This document shows positions 1-6,223 of a stretch of DNA of 9,249 bases, one piece after another. The notes beneath the pieces were generated by a model. That model made no database searches and was not told the origin of the DNA. It worked only from the letters and a program-made list of their open reading frames with translations. The stretch comes from Methylorubrum extorquens (GTDB taxonomy: Bacteria; Pseudomonadota; Alphaproteobacteria; Rhizobiales; Beijerinckiaceae), in NCBI GenBank assembly GCA_019695455.1, contig JAEUAC010000220.1, forward strand, positions 1-9,249, written 5' to 3'. Position 1 is the first letter of the stretch, and every line of letters starts with the position of its first letter. The translations under genes and the position numbers were made by a program.

Positions 1-246
1 CGCGACGTCGATGTTGTCCTTGACGGCGACCGGGATGCCCCAGAGCGGCCGGCCGTCGGGCCCGCCCTCCGCGAGCCGCCCGGCCTCGGCCAGGAGGTCG
101 GCCTCGGGCCGCAGCGCCAGGAACACGGCCGGGTCGCCATGGGCGGCGATCCGCGCCCGGACGAGCCGGACGGCGTCCACGGGCGTGAGCCGGCCGGCCG
201 CGTAGGCGGCGGCGTAGTCGGCGAGCGTGACGGGACCGTCGGTCAC
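1..246 (-). CDS. atzF: Allophanate hydrolase / AtzF-like amidase, N-terminal fragment (cut by window edge)
   Basis: Only the first 82 codons are present; the gene continues past the left edge. The visible protein begins VTDGPVTLADYAAAYAAGRL and reaches GIPVAVKDNID at residues 70-80. This is the amidase-signature stretch that carries the first catalytic lysine (K76) of the Lys-cisSer-Ser triad. A short helical lead-in followed by 'PLWGIPVAVKDNID' is typical of AtzF-type allophanate hydrolases, which split allophanate (urea-1-carboxylate) into CO2 and ammonia in the cytoplasm. The two serines and the C-terminal domain of full-length AtzF lie outside the window, so another amidase-signature enzyme is not excluded. 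The start is a GTG at 246-244 that overlaps the stop of the preceding gene as GTGA, implying translational coupling. Its place directly after AtzG, AtzE and HpxZ/AtzH homologues is the strongest argument for the allophanate assignment. Confidence 0.75.
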   Translation of the reverse strand, partial: MTDGPVTLADYAAAYAAGRLTPVDAVRLVRARIAAHGDPAVFLALRPEADLLAEAGRLAEGGPDGRPLWGIPVAVKDNIDVA

Positions 247-644
247 GGGGCGGGCTCGTCGATCAGGCTCACATGGGCCGCGACCACGCGCCAGCCCTCG
301 GGGAAGCGGATCCAGGTCTGGCTCTGGCGGCCGACCTTGCCGGGCGCGCCGTCGCGCCAGAACAGCGTGCAGGCGGTCGCGCAATCGCGCCCGAACGTCG
401 TGATCACGGTCTCGCCGATGCGCCGGGCGACCCCGACCGGCGAGCGGGCGCGCCGGAAGGCCCGGATGGCGTGCATGCCGTAGAGGTTCTCGCCGACGCC
501 GTAGCGGATCGTCCGGGGATCGTCGCGGAAGATCGCCTCGAGCGTCGGGACGTCGTTCGTGACGAGCGCGTGCTCGTAGGCCGCGAAGGCGGCCTCCACC
601 TCGGCCTTCACGTCGGGCAGGTCGACGGGCATCGGGTCAGGCAT
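243..644 (-). CDS. hpxZ: HpxZ/AtzH-like protein (DUF3225, NTF2/SnoaL-like fold)
   Basis: A 133-residue protein recognised as the HpxZ (oxalurate catabolism)/AtzH family. Diagnostic stretches are TIRYGVGENLYG (45-56), IRAFRRARSP (60-69), ETVITTFGRD (78-87) and GRQSQTWIRF then GWRVVAAHVSL (105-127). Together they cover almost the whole DUF3225 domain, and the length is normal for the family. In Pseudomonas sp. ADP the homologue AtzH is a decarboxylating amidohydrolase that turns 1,3-dicarboxyurea into allophanate. In Klebsiella HpxZ belongs to the oxalurate branch of purine breakdown, with no firmly settled reaction. I chose the ATG at 644, which overlaps the amidase stop by 8 bases; a second in-frame ATG at 632 would trim four residues and neither has a strong ribosome site. 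The reading frame stays open further upstream to 767, but that part is a shadow of the amidase. It sits between AtzE-like and AtzF-like genes, as atzH does in strain ADP. Confidence 0.88.
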   Translation of the reverse strand: MPDPMPVDLPDVKAEVEAAFAAYEHALVTNDVPTLEAIFRDDPRTIRYGVGENLYGMHAIRAFRRARSPVGVARRIGETVITTFGRDCATACTLFWRDGAPGKVGRQSQTWIRFPEGWRVVAAHVSLIDEPAP

Positions 645-2028
645 GGTCGGCGGTTCCGATCGGGGCGCTCGCCACGCCCGCGCGCTCCAGGGCGCGGGCG
701 ACGCGGAGGGCCAGGTCCTCGCGCCAGGGCGCCGCGATGACCTGCACGCCGAGCGGAAGGCCGGCATCCGGCCGGACCGGCACGGACACGACGGGCAGGC
801 CGATGAACGAGATGGGCTGCGTGAAGAGGCCGATGTTCGGCCGCGTCGCGACCTCCACGCCGTCCAGCACCATCCTGGCCTGCCCGATGCGGGGCGCTCG
901 GCACGGCGTCGTCGGCGCGAGGATCACGTCGACGTCCTCGAACAGCGCCAGCACGCGCTCCTGGAAGTGCCGCCGGAAGCGCTGCGCCCGGTGCACCCAG
1001 GCGGTCGGGATCGTGGCGCCCGCGATGAGGCGGTCGCGGACCGCCGGGTCGTAGTCGCCGGGCCGGGTCCTCAGCCGATCGAGGTGCAGGCCCGCGGCTT
1101 CGGCCGCCGTGATGACGTAGGCGGCGGCCCGCGCGCGTGCGGCCTCCGGGATCTCGACGGTGGCCGCGAGGCCGAGCGCGTCCGCGGCGACGCGGACGGC
1201 CGCGAAGCATTCCGGGTGGCCGCCGCGGGCGAAGTAGCCGCCCGCGACCGCGATCCGGAGCCCGTCGGCGCCGGCCTCCACGGCGCCCGCGACCGGCTCG
1301 ATCGGCCGCTCCGCCTGCCAGGCATCGTCGGGGTCCCGTCCCTGCATGGCGTCGTAGGCGAGGGCGAGGTCCGCCACCGAGCGGGAGAGCGGACCGAGAT
1401 GGTCGAACGAGGCGACGAACGGGTAGGAGCCCGCGCGCGACAGCCGCCCGAAGGTCGGCTTCAGGCCGAACGTGCCGCAGAAGGCGGCCGGCACCCGGAT
1501 GGACCCGTTCGTGTCCGAGCCGAGCGCGATCGGCACGAGCCCGGCCCCCACGGCGCCGCCCGAGCCGCCCGACGAGCCGCCCGTCATGTGGGCCGGGTCG
1601 TGCGGGTTGCGGGAGGGCCCGTCATGGGCGTTCTCGCCCGTGAAGTCGTAGGCGTACTCGCCCATGTTGAGGCCGCCGACGAGGATCGCGCCGGCCGCCT
1701 CGAGCTTGCGCACCAGCGCGCCGTCCCGCGTCGCCGGCGCGCGGTCCCGGTTGATCCTGGAGCCGGCCCGGGTCGGCAGCCCCTCGACGTCGAACAGGCT
1801 CTTCACCGCGAAGGGCACGCCCGCGAGCGGGCCCGGCGTCTCGCCCGCCGCGATCCGCGCGTCGAGCGCCGCCGCCTTCGCCCGCGCCCTCCCGGCCACC
1901 ACGTCCGTGAAGGCGTTCAGCGCCGGGTTCCGGGCCGCGATCCCGTCGAGCGCGTCCGCGATTGCCGTCGTCGCCGTGAGCCGGCCCGCCGCGACGGCGG
2001 CCGCGATGTCCGTCGCCGAAAGCGTCAT
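637..2028 (-). CDS. atzE: AtzE-family amidase (amidase signature; 1-carboxybiuret hydrolase-like)
   Basis: A 463-residue amidase-signature enzyme. The catalytic triad is visible: Lys76 in GVPFAVKSLFDVEG (70-83), cis-Ser152 in TGGSSGGSGG (149-158) and nucleophile Ser176 in GSDTNGSIRVPAAFCG (170-185). The Asn in DTNGS, where most amidases have Gly, fits the AtzE family as I know it. C-terminal landmarks are ILAPTTPC, SFIGLPVVSVP and LPLGVQVI. AtzE with its partner AtzG removes ammonia from 1-carboxybiuret; the Klebsiella relative HpxY acts in oxalurate use. The enzyme is cytoplasmic. The frame stays open upstream to 2259, adding 77 residues, but that stretch is translated palindromic repeat with no amidase similarity, so I start at ATG 2028 (MTLSATDIAAAV, a typical family start). 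No strong Shine-Dalgarno precedes it, only AGG about 8 bases upstream inside CAGGCTCCTG. It overlaps the downstream HpxZ/AtzH-like gene by 8 bases. A GatA-like role is unlikely because an AtzG-type partner is encoded next to it. Confidence 0.9.
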   Translation of the reverse strand: MTLSATDIAAAVAAGRLTATTAIADALDGIAARNPALNAFTDVVAGRARAKAAALDARIAAGETPGPLAGVPFAVKSLFDVEGLPTRAGSRINRDRAPATRDGALVRKLEAAGAILVGGLNMGEYAYDFTGENAHDGPSRNPHDPAHMTGGSSGGSGGAVGAGLVPIALGSDTNGSIRVPAAFCGTFGLKPTFGRLSRAGSYPFVASFDHLGPLSRSVADLALAYDAMQGRDPDDAWQAERPIEPVAGAVEAGADGLRIAVAGGYFARGGHPECFAAVRVAADALGLAATVEIPEAARARAAAYVITAAEAAGLHLDRLRTRPGDYDPAVRDRLIAGATIPTAWVHRAQRFRRHFQERVLALFEDVDVILAPTTPCRAPRIGQARMVLDGVEVATRPNIGLFTQPISFIGLPVVSVPVRPDAGLPLGVQVIAAPWREDLALRVARALERAGVASAPIGTADHA

Positions 2029-2060
2029 GGCAGGAGCCTGCTGGAAGGGGCGCGGGTTCT

Positions 2061-2206
2061 CCTCCCCCGGAGGGGGAGGTGACAGGCGCGAAGCGGCTGA
2101 CGGAGGGGGGCGCGCGCTGTCCGGGCGGGACGCGGCGTCCGGAGCGGGCGTGACCCCAACCCGGGCGGGCCTTCGGCCCTGCTCGGCCCTTCCCTCCGGG
2201 GAGGGA
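2061..2206. repeat. Composite palindromic element between atzG and atzE
   Basis: This element fills most of the 196-base gap 2029-2224. It is bounded by two GC-rich hairpins. At 2061-2079 an 8-bp perfect stem (CCTCCCCC / GGGGGAGG) has a GGA loop, and at 2191-2206 a 7-bp perfect stem (TCCCTCC / GGAGGGA) has a GG loop. Between them lie a small CGC-GAA-GCG hairpin (2087-2095), GGACG-CGG-CGTCC (2128-2140) and GGGCC-TTC-GGCCC (2167-2179). The outside-in arrangement, with GAA and TTC loops on opposite arms, gives the block a loose overall mirror symmetry. It resembles the short intergenic palindromic repeats that are common in Hyphomicrobiales genomes; that other copies exist is inference, since only one is in view. 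It may act as an attenuator or mRNA stabiliser between the two subunit genes. There is no T-run, so it is not a classic terminator. Confidence 0.7.
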
Positions 2207-2224
2207 GACAAGCGCGCCCGGCCC

Positions 2225-2422
2225 TCATGCCCGGAACACCGGGGCGGGCTCGACCGCATCGTCGAGCGGGACCTCGAGCACGAGCGCCGCGGCGGCCGCG
2301 GTCGCCTTGACGTTCGCCGCGACGGCGTCGCGCCATTCGGGCGCCATGGGGATGCCGAGGAGGGGAATCATGGCGTCGACGACGGCGCCGGCGGCCTCGT
2401 CGGTCAGGGGAGGGGACGTCAT
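2225..2422 (-). CDS. atzG: AtzG-like small subunit (DUF4089, GatC-like partner of AtzE)
   Basis: A 65-residue protein with the DUF4089/AtzG pattern: a two-helix body (DAMIPLLGIPMAPEWRDAV at 16-34, then ANVKATAAAAALVLEVPL at 36-53) followed by an extended tail ending EPAPVFRA (58-65). AtzG of Pseudomonas sp. ADP is a GatC-like chaperone/subunit that binds the AtzE amidase and is needed for its stable, active form; HpxX is the Klebsiella equivalent. The gene begins at ATG 2422 and overlaps the stop of the transporter ATPase gene as ATGA. It has a reasonable ribosome site (GGAG, six bases before the start). The next gene is the AtzE-like amidase, as expected, but the two are pushed 196 bases apart by a palindromic element. 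No catalytic residues are expected in this family. Confidence 0.85.
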   Translation of the reverse strand: MTSPPLTDEAAGAVVDAMIPLLGIPMAPEWRDAVAANVKATAAAAALVLEVPLDDAVEPAPVFRA

Positions 2423-4101
2423 GCGGCGCTCCGTGCGGGAGGATGGGGGATGGCGGCGATCAGCTCGCGCGTATAGGCGGCCTCCGGCCGTTCGAGCACG
2501 TCGGCGGCCGTGCCCTCCTCGACGATGCGGCCGCCCTTCATGACGATCACGCGGTCGCAGAGGAGCCGGACCACGTGCAGGTCGTGGCTGACGAAGAGGT
2601 AGCTCATGCCGAGCTCGCGCTTGAGGTCGGCGAGGAGGTTGAGGACGACCGCCTGGACGGAGACGTCGAGCGCGGCCGTGGGCTCGTCGAGGATGACGAG
2701 GTCGGGCCCCGGCGCGATGGCGCGCGCGATGCCGACCCGCGCCTTCTGGCCGCCGGAGAGCTGGTGGGGGAAGCGGTCGAGGAGGTCGAGCGGCAGGCCG
2801 ACCTGGCGGGCGAGCTCCTCGCAGCGCGAGCGGATCGCCGCGGCGCCGGAGACGGTGCGGAAGCGCAGGATCGGGTCCGCGATGGCGCGCGCCGCGGTCC
2901 AGCGCGGATTGAGCGAATCCGTCGGGTCCTGGAAGACCATCTGGATCTTCGGCCTGAGCGGATGGCGGGCGAAGTCGCGCGCCGGCACGTCCGCGAGCTC
3001 CACCTTCTTGAACACGATGGAGCCGGCGGAGGCGTCGAGGAGCCGCATCACCATGGACGACGTCGTCGACTTGCCGCAGCCGGATTCGCCGACCAGCCCG
3101 ACGCTCTCGCCGCGCAGCACGGAGAAGGAGAGGTCGTCCACGGCCCGGAACTCGCCGGCCGGATCGCGCCGGCGGCCGAACAGGCGCCCGCCGCCCTTCG
3201 CCGGATAGACCTTGGACAGGCCCCGCACCGTGAGCAGGATCTCGCGCGGGTCCGGGGAGGGCGGCATCGGGGCCGCGCTGCCCTCAGGCAGGAGGTCGCG
3301 CAGGCCGATGCCGGGCCGCGGCGTCGCCCGCATCAGGGTGCGCGTGTAGGGATGCGCCGGCCGCTGGAAGATCGCCTCCGCGCTCGCCGTCTCGACCACG
3401 CGGCCCTTCTCCATGACGGTCACGGCGTCGCAATAGGCGGCCGCGAGGCCGAGGTCGTGCGTGATGAGGATCGTCGCCATGCCGCGCTCGCGCGTGAGGT
3501 CGCGGACGAGGTCCATGACGGCCTTCTGGGTGGTCACGTCGAGCCCCGTCGTCGGCTCGTCCGCGATCAGCAGCTGCGGCCGGCACGCGAGCGCGAGCGC
3601 GATGACGATGCGCTGGCACATGCCGCCCGAGAGCTCGAACGGATAGGCGTCGTAGCGCTCCGCGGCGCGCGCGATCCGCACCTGCTCCAGCGCCTCGATG
3701 GCCTTGCGGCGCGCATCGCCCGAGCCCGCCTGCGCGTGCTCGCGCAGCACGTCCTCGATCTGCCGGCCGACGGTGCGGATCGGGTTCAGGGCGGCGCGGG
3801 GGTTCTGGAAGATCATGGAGATCTCCCGTCCGCGCAGGTCGCGCATCTGCCGCTCGCGCGCGGCCCGCAGGTCGATCCCCGAGAAGTGGACGCTGCCGTC
3901 CGCGATCCGGCCCGCCCGGTCGAGGATGCGCATGACGGCGTAGGACGTGACCGACTTGCCCGAGCCGGATTCCCCGACGATCCCGACGGTCTGGCCCTTG
4001 GCCACCGCGAGGTCGACGCTGCGCACCGCCTGGACGGTGCCGCGGCGCGTCGCGAACTCCACCGTGAGGTCGCGGATGTCGAGAAGGGCGGGCGTGGTCA
4101 T
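2419..4101 (-). CDS. ABC transporter, fused double ATPase (DppD-DppF / GsiA type)
   Basis: One 560-residue chain carries two complete nucleotide-binding domains of the peptide/nickel importer class. Domain 1 has Walker A GESGSGKS (43-50), Q-loop Q99, signature LSGGM (157-161), Walker B LLIADEP (177-183, E182 catalytic) and switch H215. Its C-terminal motif AHPYTRTLM (249-257) is typical of OppD/DppD. Domain 2 has Walker A GESGCGKS (338-345), Q391, LSGGQ (448-452), VILDEPT with D472/E473, and H506. All catalytic residues are intact in both halves. The first signature reads LSGGM rather than LSGGQ, which is common in OppD-like halves. The protein would power the two permeases encoded just upstream from the cytoplasmic face. 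The start at ATG 4101 lies 13 bases after the permease stop, with a GAGG ribosome site. The stop overlaps atzG by four bases, tying transporter and catabolic genes into one transcript. Confidence 0.95.
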   Translation of the reverse strand: MTTPALLDIRDLTVEFATRRGTVQAVRSVDLAVAKGQTVGIVGESGSGKSVTSYAVMRILDRAGRIADGSVHFSGIDLRAARERQMRDLRGREISMIFQNPRAALNPIRTVGRQIEDVLREHAQAGSGDARRKAIEALEQVRIARAAERYDAYPFELSGGMCQRIVIALALACRPQLLIADEPTTGLDVTTQKAVMDLVRDLTRERGMATILITHDLGLAAAYCDAVTVMEKGRVVETASAEAIFQRPAHPYTRTLMRATPRPGIGLRDLLPEGSAAPMPPSPDPREILLTVRGLSKVYPAKGGGRLFGRRRDPAGEFRAVDDLSFSVLRGESVGLVGESGCGKSTTSSMVMRLLDASAGSIVFKKVELADVPARDFARHPLRPKIQMVFQDPTDSLNPRWTAARAIADPILRFRTVSGAAAIRSRCEELARQVGLPLDLLDRFPHQLSGGQKARVGIARAIAPGPDLVILDEPTAALDVSVQAVVLNLLADLKRELGMSYLFVSHDLHVVRLLCDRVIVMKGGRIVEEGTAADVLERPEAAYTRELIAAIPHPPARSAA

Positions 4102-4114
4102 CGGGGCCGCCTCG

Positions 4115-5023
4115 TCACGTGCGCCGCTGGGGATCGACGATGTCGCGCAGGCCGTCGCCGATCAGGTTGAAGCAGAACACGGCCAGCATGAGGGCGAGGC
4201 CCGGGAAGAGCGCGATCCACCACTCGCCCGACACGATGAAGGACGCGCCCTCGGCGACCATGATCCCCCATTCGGGCGTGGGCGGCCGGACGCCGAGGCC
4301 GATGAAGGAGAGGCCGGCCGCGTTCAGGATGGCGTAGCCCATGGTGAGCGACATCTGCACGGCCATGAGCGGCATGATGTTGGGCAGGATGGACGTGAGG
4401 AGGATGCGGGCGTCCGTGTTGCCCGTCAGGCGCGCCGCCTGCACGAAGCCGGCGTTGCGGCGCACGGCCGCCTCCGCCCGGGCGAGCCGCGCGTAGAGCG
4501 GGAAGTTGATGATCGCGGTCGCGATGACGATGTTCGTGACCGTGTTGCCGAGCGCCGCCACGATGCCCATCGCGAGCACGAAGAGCGGGAAGGCCATGAT
4601 GGTGTCGGCGACCCGGCCGACGATCCGGTCCGTCCAGCCGCCGTAGAACCCCGCCGCGACGCCCGCGAGGCCGCCCGCCGCGAAGACGAGGATGACGGAG
4701 AAGACCGCGATCGCGAGGTCGAGCCGGGCCGCCACGATCACGCGGGACAGGATGTCCCGCCCGAGCTGGTCGGTCCCGAACGGATGCGCCAGGGAGGGCG
4801 GGGCGAGCGCCGCGCTCGTGTCGGAGGCGAGCGGGTCGTAGGGCGCGATCCAGGGACCGAGGATCGCGCAGGCGACGAGCAGCAGCAGGAGGCCGAAGGC
4901 GAAGCCGGTCACCGGATTGTCGCCGACCACGTGGCGCGCGTGGGAGAGCGTCGCCCGCAGGCCGGAGGCCTCGACGGGAGGGCGGGGCGCCGGCGCGGCG
5001 GCCGGCTGGACGGCGAGGCTCAC
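4115..5023 (-). CDS. ABC transporter permease, DppC/OppC type
   Basis: A 302-residue inner-membrane permease. An N-terminal cytoplasmic, Pro/Ala-rich tail (about 1-37) precedes the first membrane segment (about 40-60). Next comes the OppC-type periplasmic loop ending HPFGTDQLGRDILSRV (80-95), which is a hallmark of DppC/OppC/GsiD. Further hydrophobic segments lie at about 105-127, 143-157, 162-178, 215-243 and 268-292. The coupling loop that docks on the ATPase is AARLTGNTDARILLTSILPN (196-215), and GLSFIGLGVRPPTPEWG (237-253) is another family signature. It would pair with the DppB-type permease encoded just upstream. The start is GTG at 5023-5021, not ATG, and overlaps the stop of the first permease as GTGA. 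A GGGGAG ribosome site lies about 11 bases upstream inside that gene. Substrate specificity cannot be read from it. Confidence 0.95.
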   Translation of the reverse strand: MSLAVQPAAAPAPRPPVEASGLRATLSHARHVVGDNPVTGFAFGLLLLLVACAILGPWIAPYDPLASDTSAALAPPSLAHPFGTDQLGRDILSRVIVAARLDLAIAVFSVILVFAAGGLAGVAAGFYGGWTDRIVGRVADTIMAFPLFVLAMGIVAALGNTVTNIVIATAIINFPLYARLARAEAAVRRNAGFVQAARLTGNTDARILLTSILPNIMPLMAVQMSLTMGYAILNAAGLSFIGLGVRPPTPEWGIMVAEGASFIVSGEWWIALFPGLALMLAVFCFNLIGDGLRDIVDPQRRT

Positions 5024-6036
5024 GCGGCGGCGCTCCCCACGCGGGGATCAATCAGCCCGTAGGCGAGGTCGATCAGCAGGTTCAGGACGATGTAGAGGAT
5101 CGCCATGGCGAGGACGAAGCCCTGCACGGGCGCGTAGTCGGAGGCGATCAGCGCCTCGACCGCGTAGGAGCCGACGCCCGGCCAGGCGAAGACCTTCTCG
5201 ACGAGCACGTTCGCGCCGAGCAGGAACGAGAACACCATGCCGAGCGTCGTCACCACCGGCAGCACGGCGTTGCGGAACGCGTAGGTGATGACGACCTTGC
5301 GGCCGGACAGGCCCGCCGCCCGCGCCGTGCGGACGAAATCGGCCCCGAGCACGGCCAGCATCGAGGCCCGCGTGATGCGGGCGATCGGCGCGAGCGCGAA
5401 GATGGCGAGCGTCAGGCCGGGCAGCGCGATCTGGGCGAGCGCCGACCGGAAAGTCTCGACCTCGCCCGCCGCGAGGCTGTCGAGGAGGTAGAACCCCGTC
5501 AGCGTCGGCGGCGCCGAGGCGAAGCTGTCGAGCCGTCCGAGCGGCGCCGGCGACCAGCCGAGCACGAAGTAGAACAGGTAGACGAGGAGCAGCCCCGTGA
5601 AGAAGACGGGCAGCGACACGCCGGCCGTGGCCACGATGCGGCAGAGATGGTCCGCGAGCGAGCCCTGCTTCACGGCCGCCAGGATTCCGAGCGGGAGCGC
5701 GACGACGAGGGCGAGGACGAGCCCGAACAGCGTCAGCTCGGCCGAGGCCGGCAGGCGGCTCTTCAGGTCGGCGAGGACCGGCTGGCCGGTCGTCAGCGAC
5801 TGGCCGAGGTCGCCGCGCGCGAGTTCGGTCACGTAGCGGCCGAACTGCTCCGGCACGGGCCGGTCGAGCCCGAGTTCCTTGCGGATCTGCTCGATCGCCT
5901 GCGGGGTCGCGGCCGGGCCGGCGAAATAGGCCGCCGTGTCGCCCGGCAGCACGCGCGTGAGCAGGAAGCACACGACGACCACGCCCGCGAGGGCGGGCAG
6001 CGTCGTGAGGAGGCGGTCGACCAGGATCCTCAGCAT
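5020..6036 (-). CDS. ABC transporter permease, DppB/OppB type
   Basis: A 338-residue inner-membrane permease. It begins with the DppB-like segment MLRILVDRLLTTLPALAGVV, continues RVLPGDTAAYFAG (28-40), and has the GLDRPVPEQFGRYV and GDLGQSLTTGQPV blocks (56-87) of the OppB N-terminal domain. Hydrophobic segments lie at about 10-30, 100-122, 135-160, 203-220, 258-282 and 304-328. The ATPase-docking loop is TARAAGLSGRKVVITYAFRN (237-256), followed by the conserved LVEKVFAWPGVG (278-289). It forms the translocation pore together with the DppC-type permease, whose GTG start overlaps this stop by four bases. The start is ATG 6036 with a modest GGGA ribosome site about 8-11 bases upstream. It is separated from the binding-protein gene by 187 bases holding a composite palindromic element, so transporter-core expression may be uncoupled from that of the binding protein. 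Confidence 0.95.
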   Translation of the reverse strand: MLRILVDRLLTTLPALAGVVVVCFLLTRVLPGDTAAYFAGPAATPQAIEQIRKELGLDRPVPEQFGRYVTELARGDLGQSLTTGQPVLADLKSRLPASAELTLFGLVLALVVALPLGILAAVKQGSLADHLCRIVATAGVSLPVFFTGLLLVYLFYFVLGWSPAPLGRLDSFASAPPTLTGFYLLDSLAAGEVETFRSALAQIALPGLTLAIFALAPIARITRASMLAVLGADFVRTARAAGLSGRKVVITYAFRNAVLPVVTTLGMVFSFLLGANVLVEKVFAWPGVGSYAVEALIASDYAPVQGFVLAMAILYIVLNLLIDLAYGLIDPRVGSAAA

Positions 6037-6050
6037 GGGGCAAGTCCCTG

Positions 6051-6198
6051 CCTCTCCCCGCTCGCGGGGAGAGGTCGAGCGAACGCGCCAGCGTTCGACC
6101 GGGTGAGGGGCAGGGTTGCGCCAGATGTCGCGGTTCCGGGGCCCCTCATCCGGTCGCCGTGACCGGCGACTCGACTTCTCCCCGCTCGCGGGGAGAAG
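6051..6198. repeat. Composite nested palindromic element between binding-protein and permease genes
   Basis: This element occupies most of the gap 6037-6223. Two near-identical terminal hairpins, each with a perfect 10-bp stem and a CTCG loop, sit at 6051-6074 (CCTCTCCCCG arm) and 6175-6198 (CTTCTCCCCG arm). Inside them are CGAACGC-GCCA-GCGTTCG (6080-6097) and GTCGCC-GTGACC-GGCGAC (6153-6170). Innermost is a 14-base inverted arm pair, 6098-6111 and 6141-6154, matching at 13 of 14 positions, around a 29-base centre. The layout therefore reads A-B-C-centre-C'-B'-A'. It looks like a mobile or REP-like intergenic repeat of Hyphomicrobiales. Being inside the transcript, it could slow RNA decay or attenuate transcription, lowering the permeases and enzymes relative to the binding protein, as REP elements do in other binding-protein operons. 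That role is inference. Confidence 0.8.
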
Positions 6199-6223
6199 CG
6201 TGACGTCGCGCGTGTCATCGAGC

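Noticed and set aside
643..2082. Long plus-strand open frame (479 codons) opposite the amidase
   Set aside because: It is the antisense shadow of a GC-rich gene: low-complexity Arg/Gly/Ala composition, no recognisable family, and fully covered by a well-supported minus-strand amidase.
2061..2206. Rho-independent terminator between atzG and atzE
   Set aside because: The stems are strong but no T-run follows on either strand, and the genes on both sides belong to the same functional unit.
2443..4170. Plus-strand open frame of 575 codons opposite the ABC ATPase
   Set aside because: Antisense shadow: the composition is Arg/Asp/Glu/His-rich with no domain, while the minus strand carries two intact nucleotide-binding domains.
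3947..5062. Plus-strand open frame of 371 codons opposite the DppC-type permease
   Set aside because: Charged low-complexity shadow of a membrane-protein gene, with no ribosome site or family resemblance.
6051..6198. CRISPR-like interpretation of the two near-identical hairpins
   Set aside because: There are only two copies, each is itself a palindrome, and the space between them is another nested inverted repeat rather than a unique spacer.
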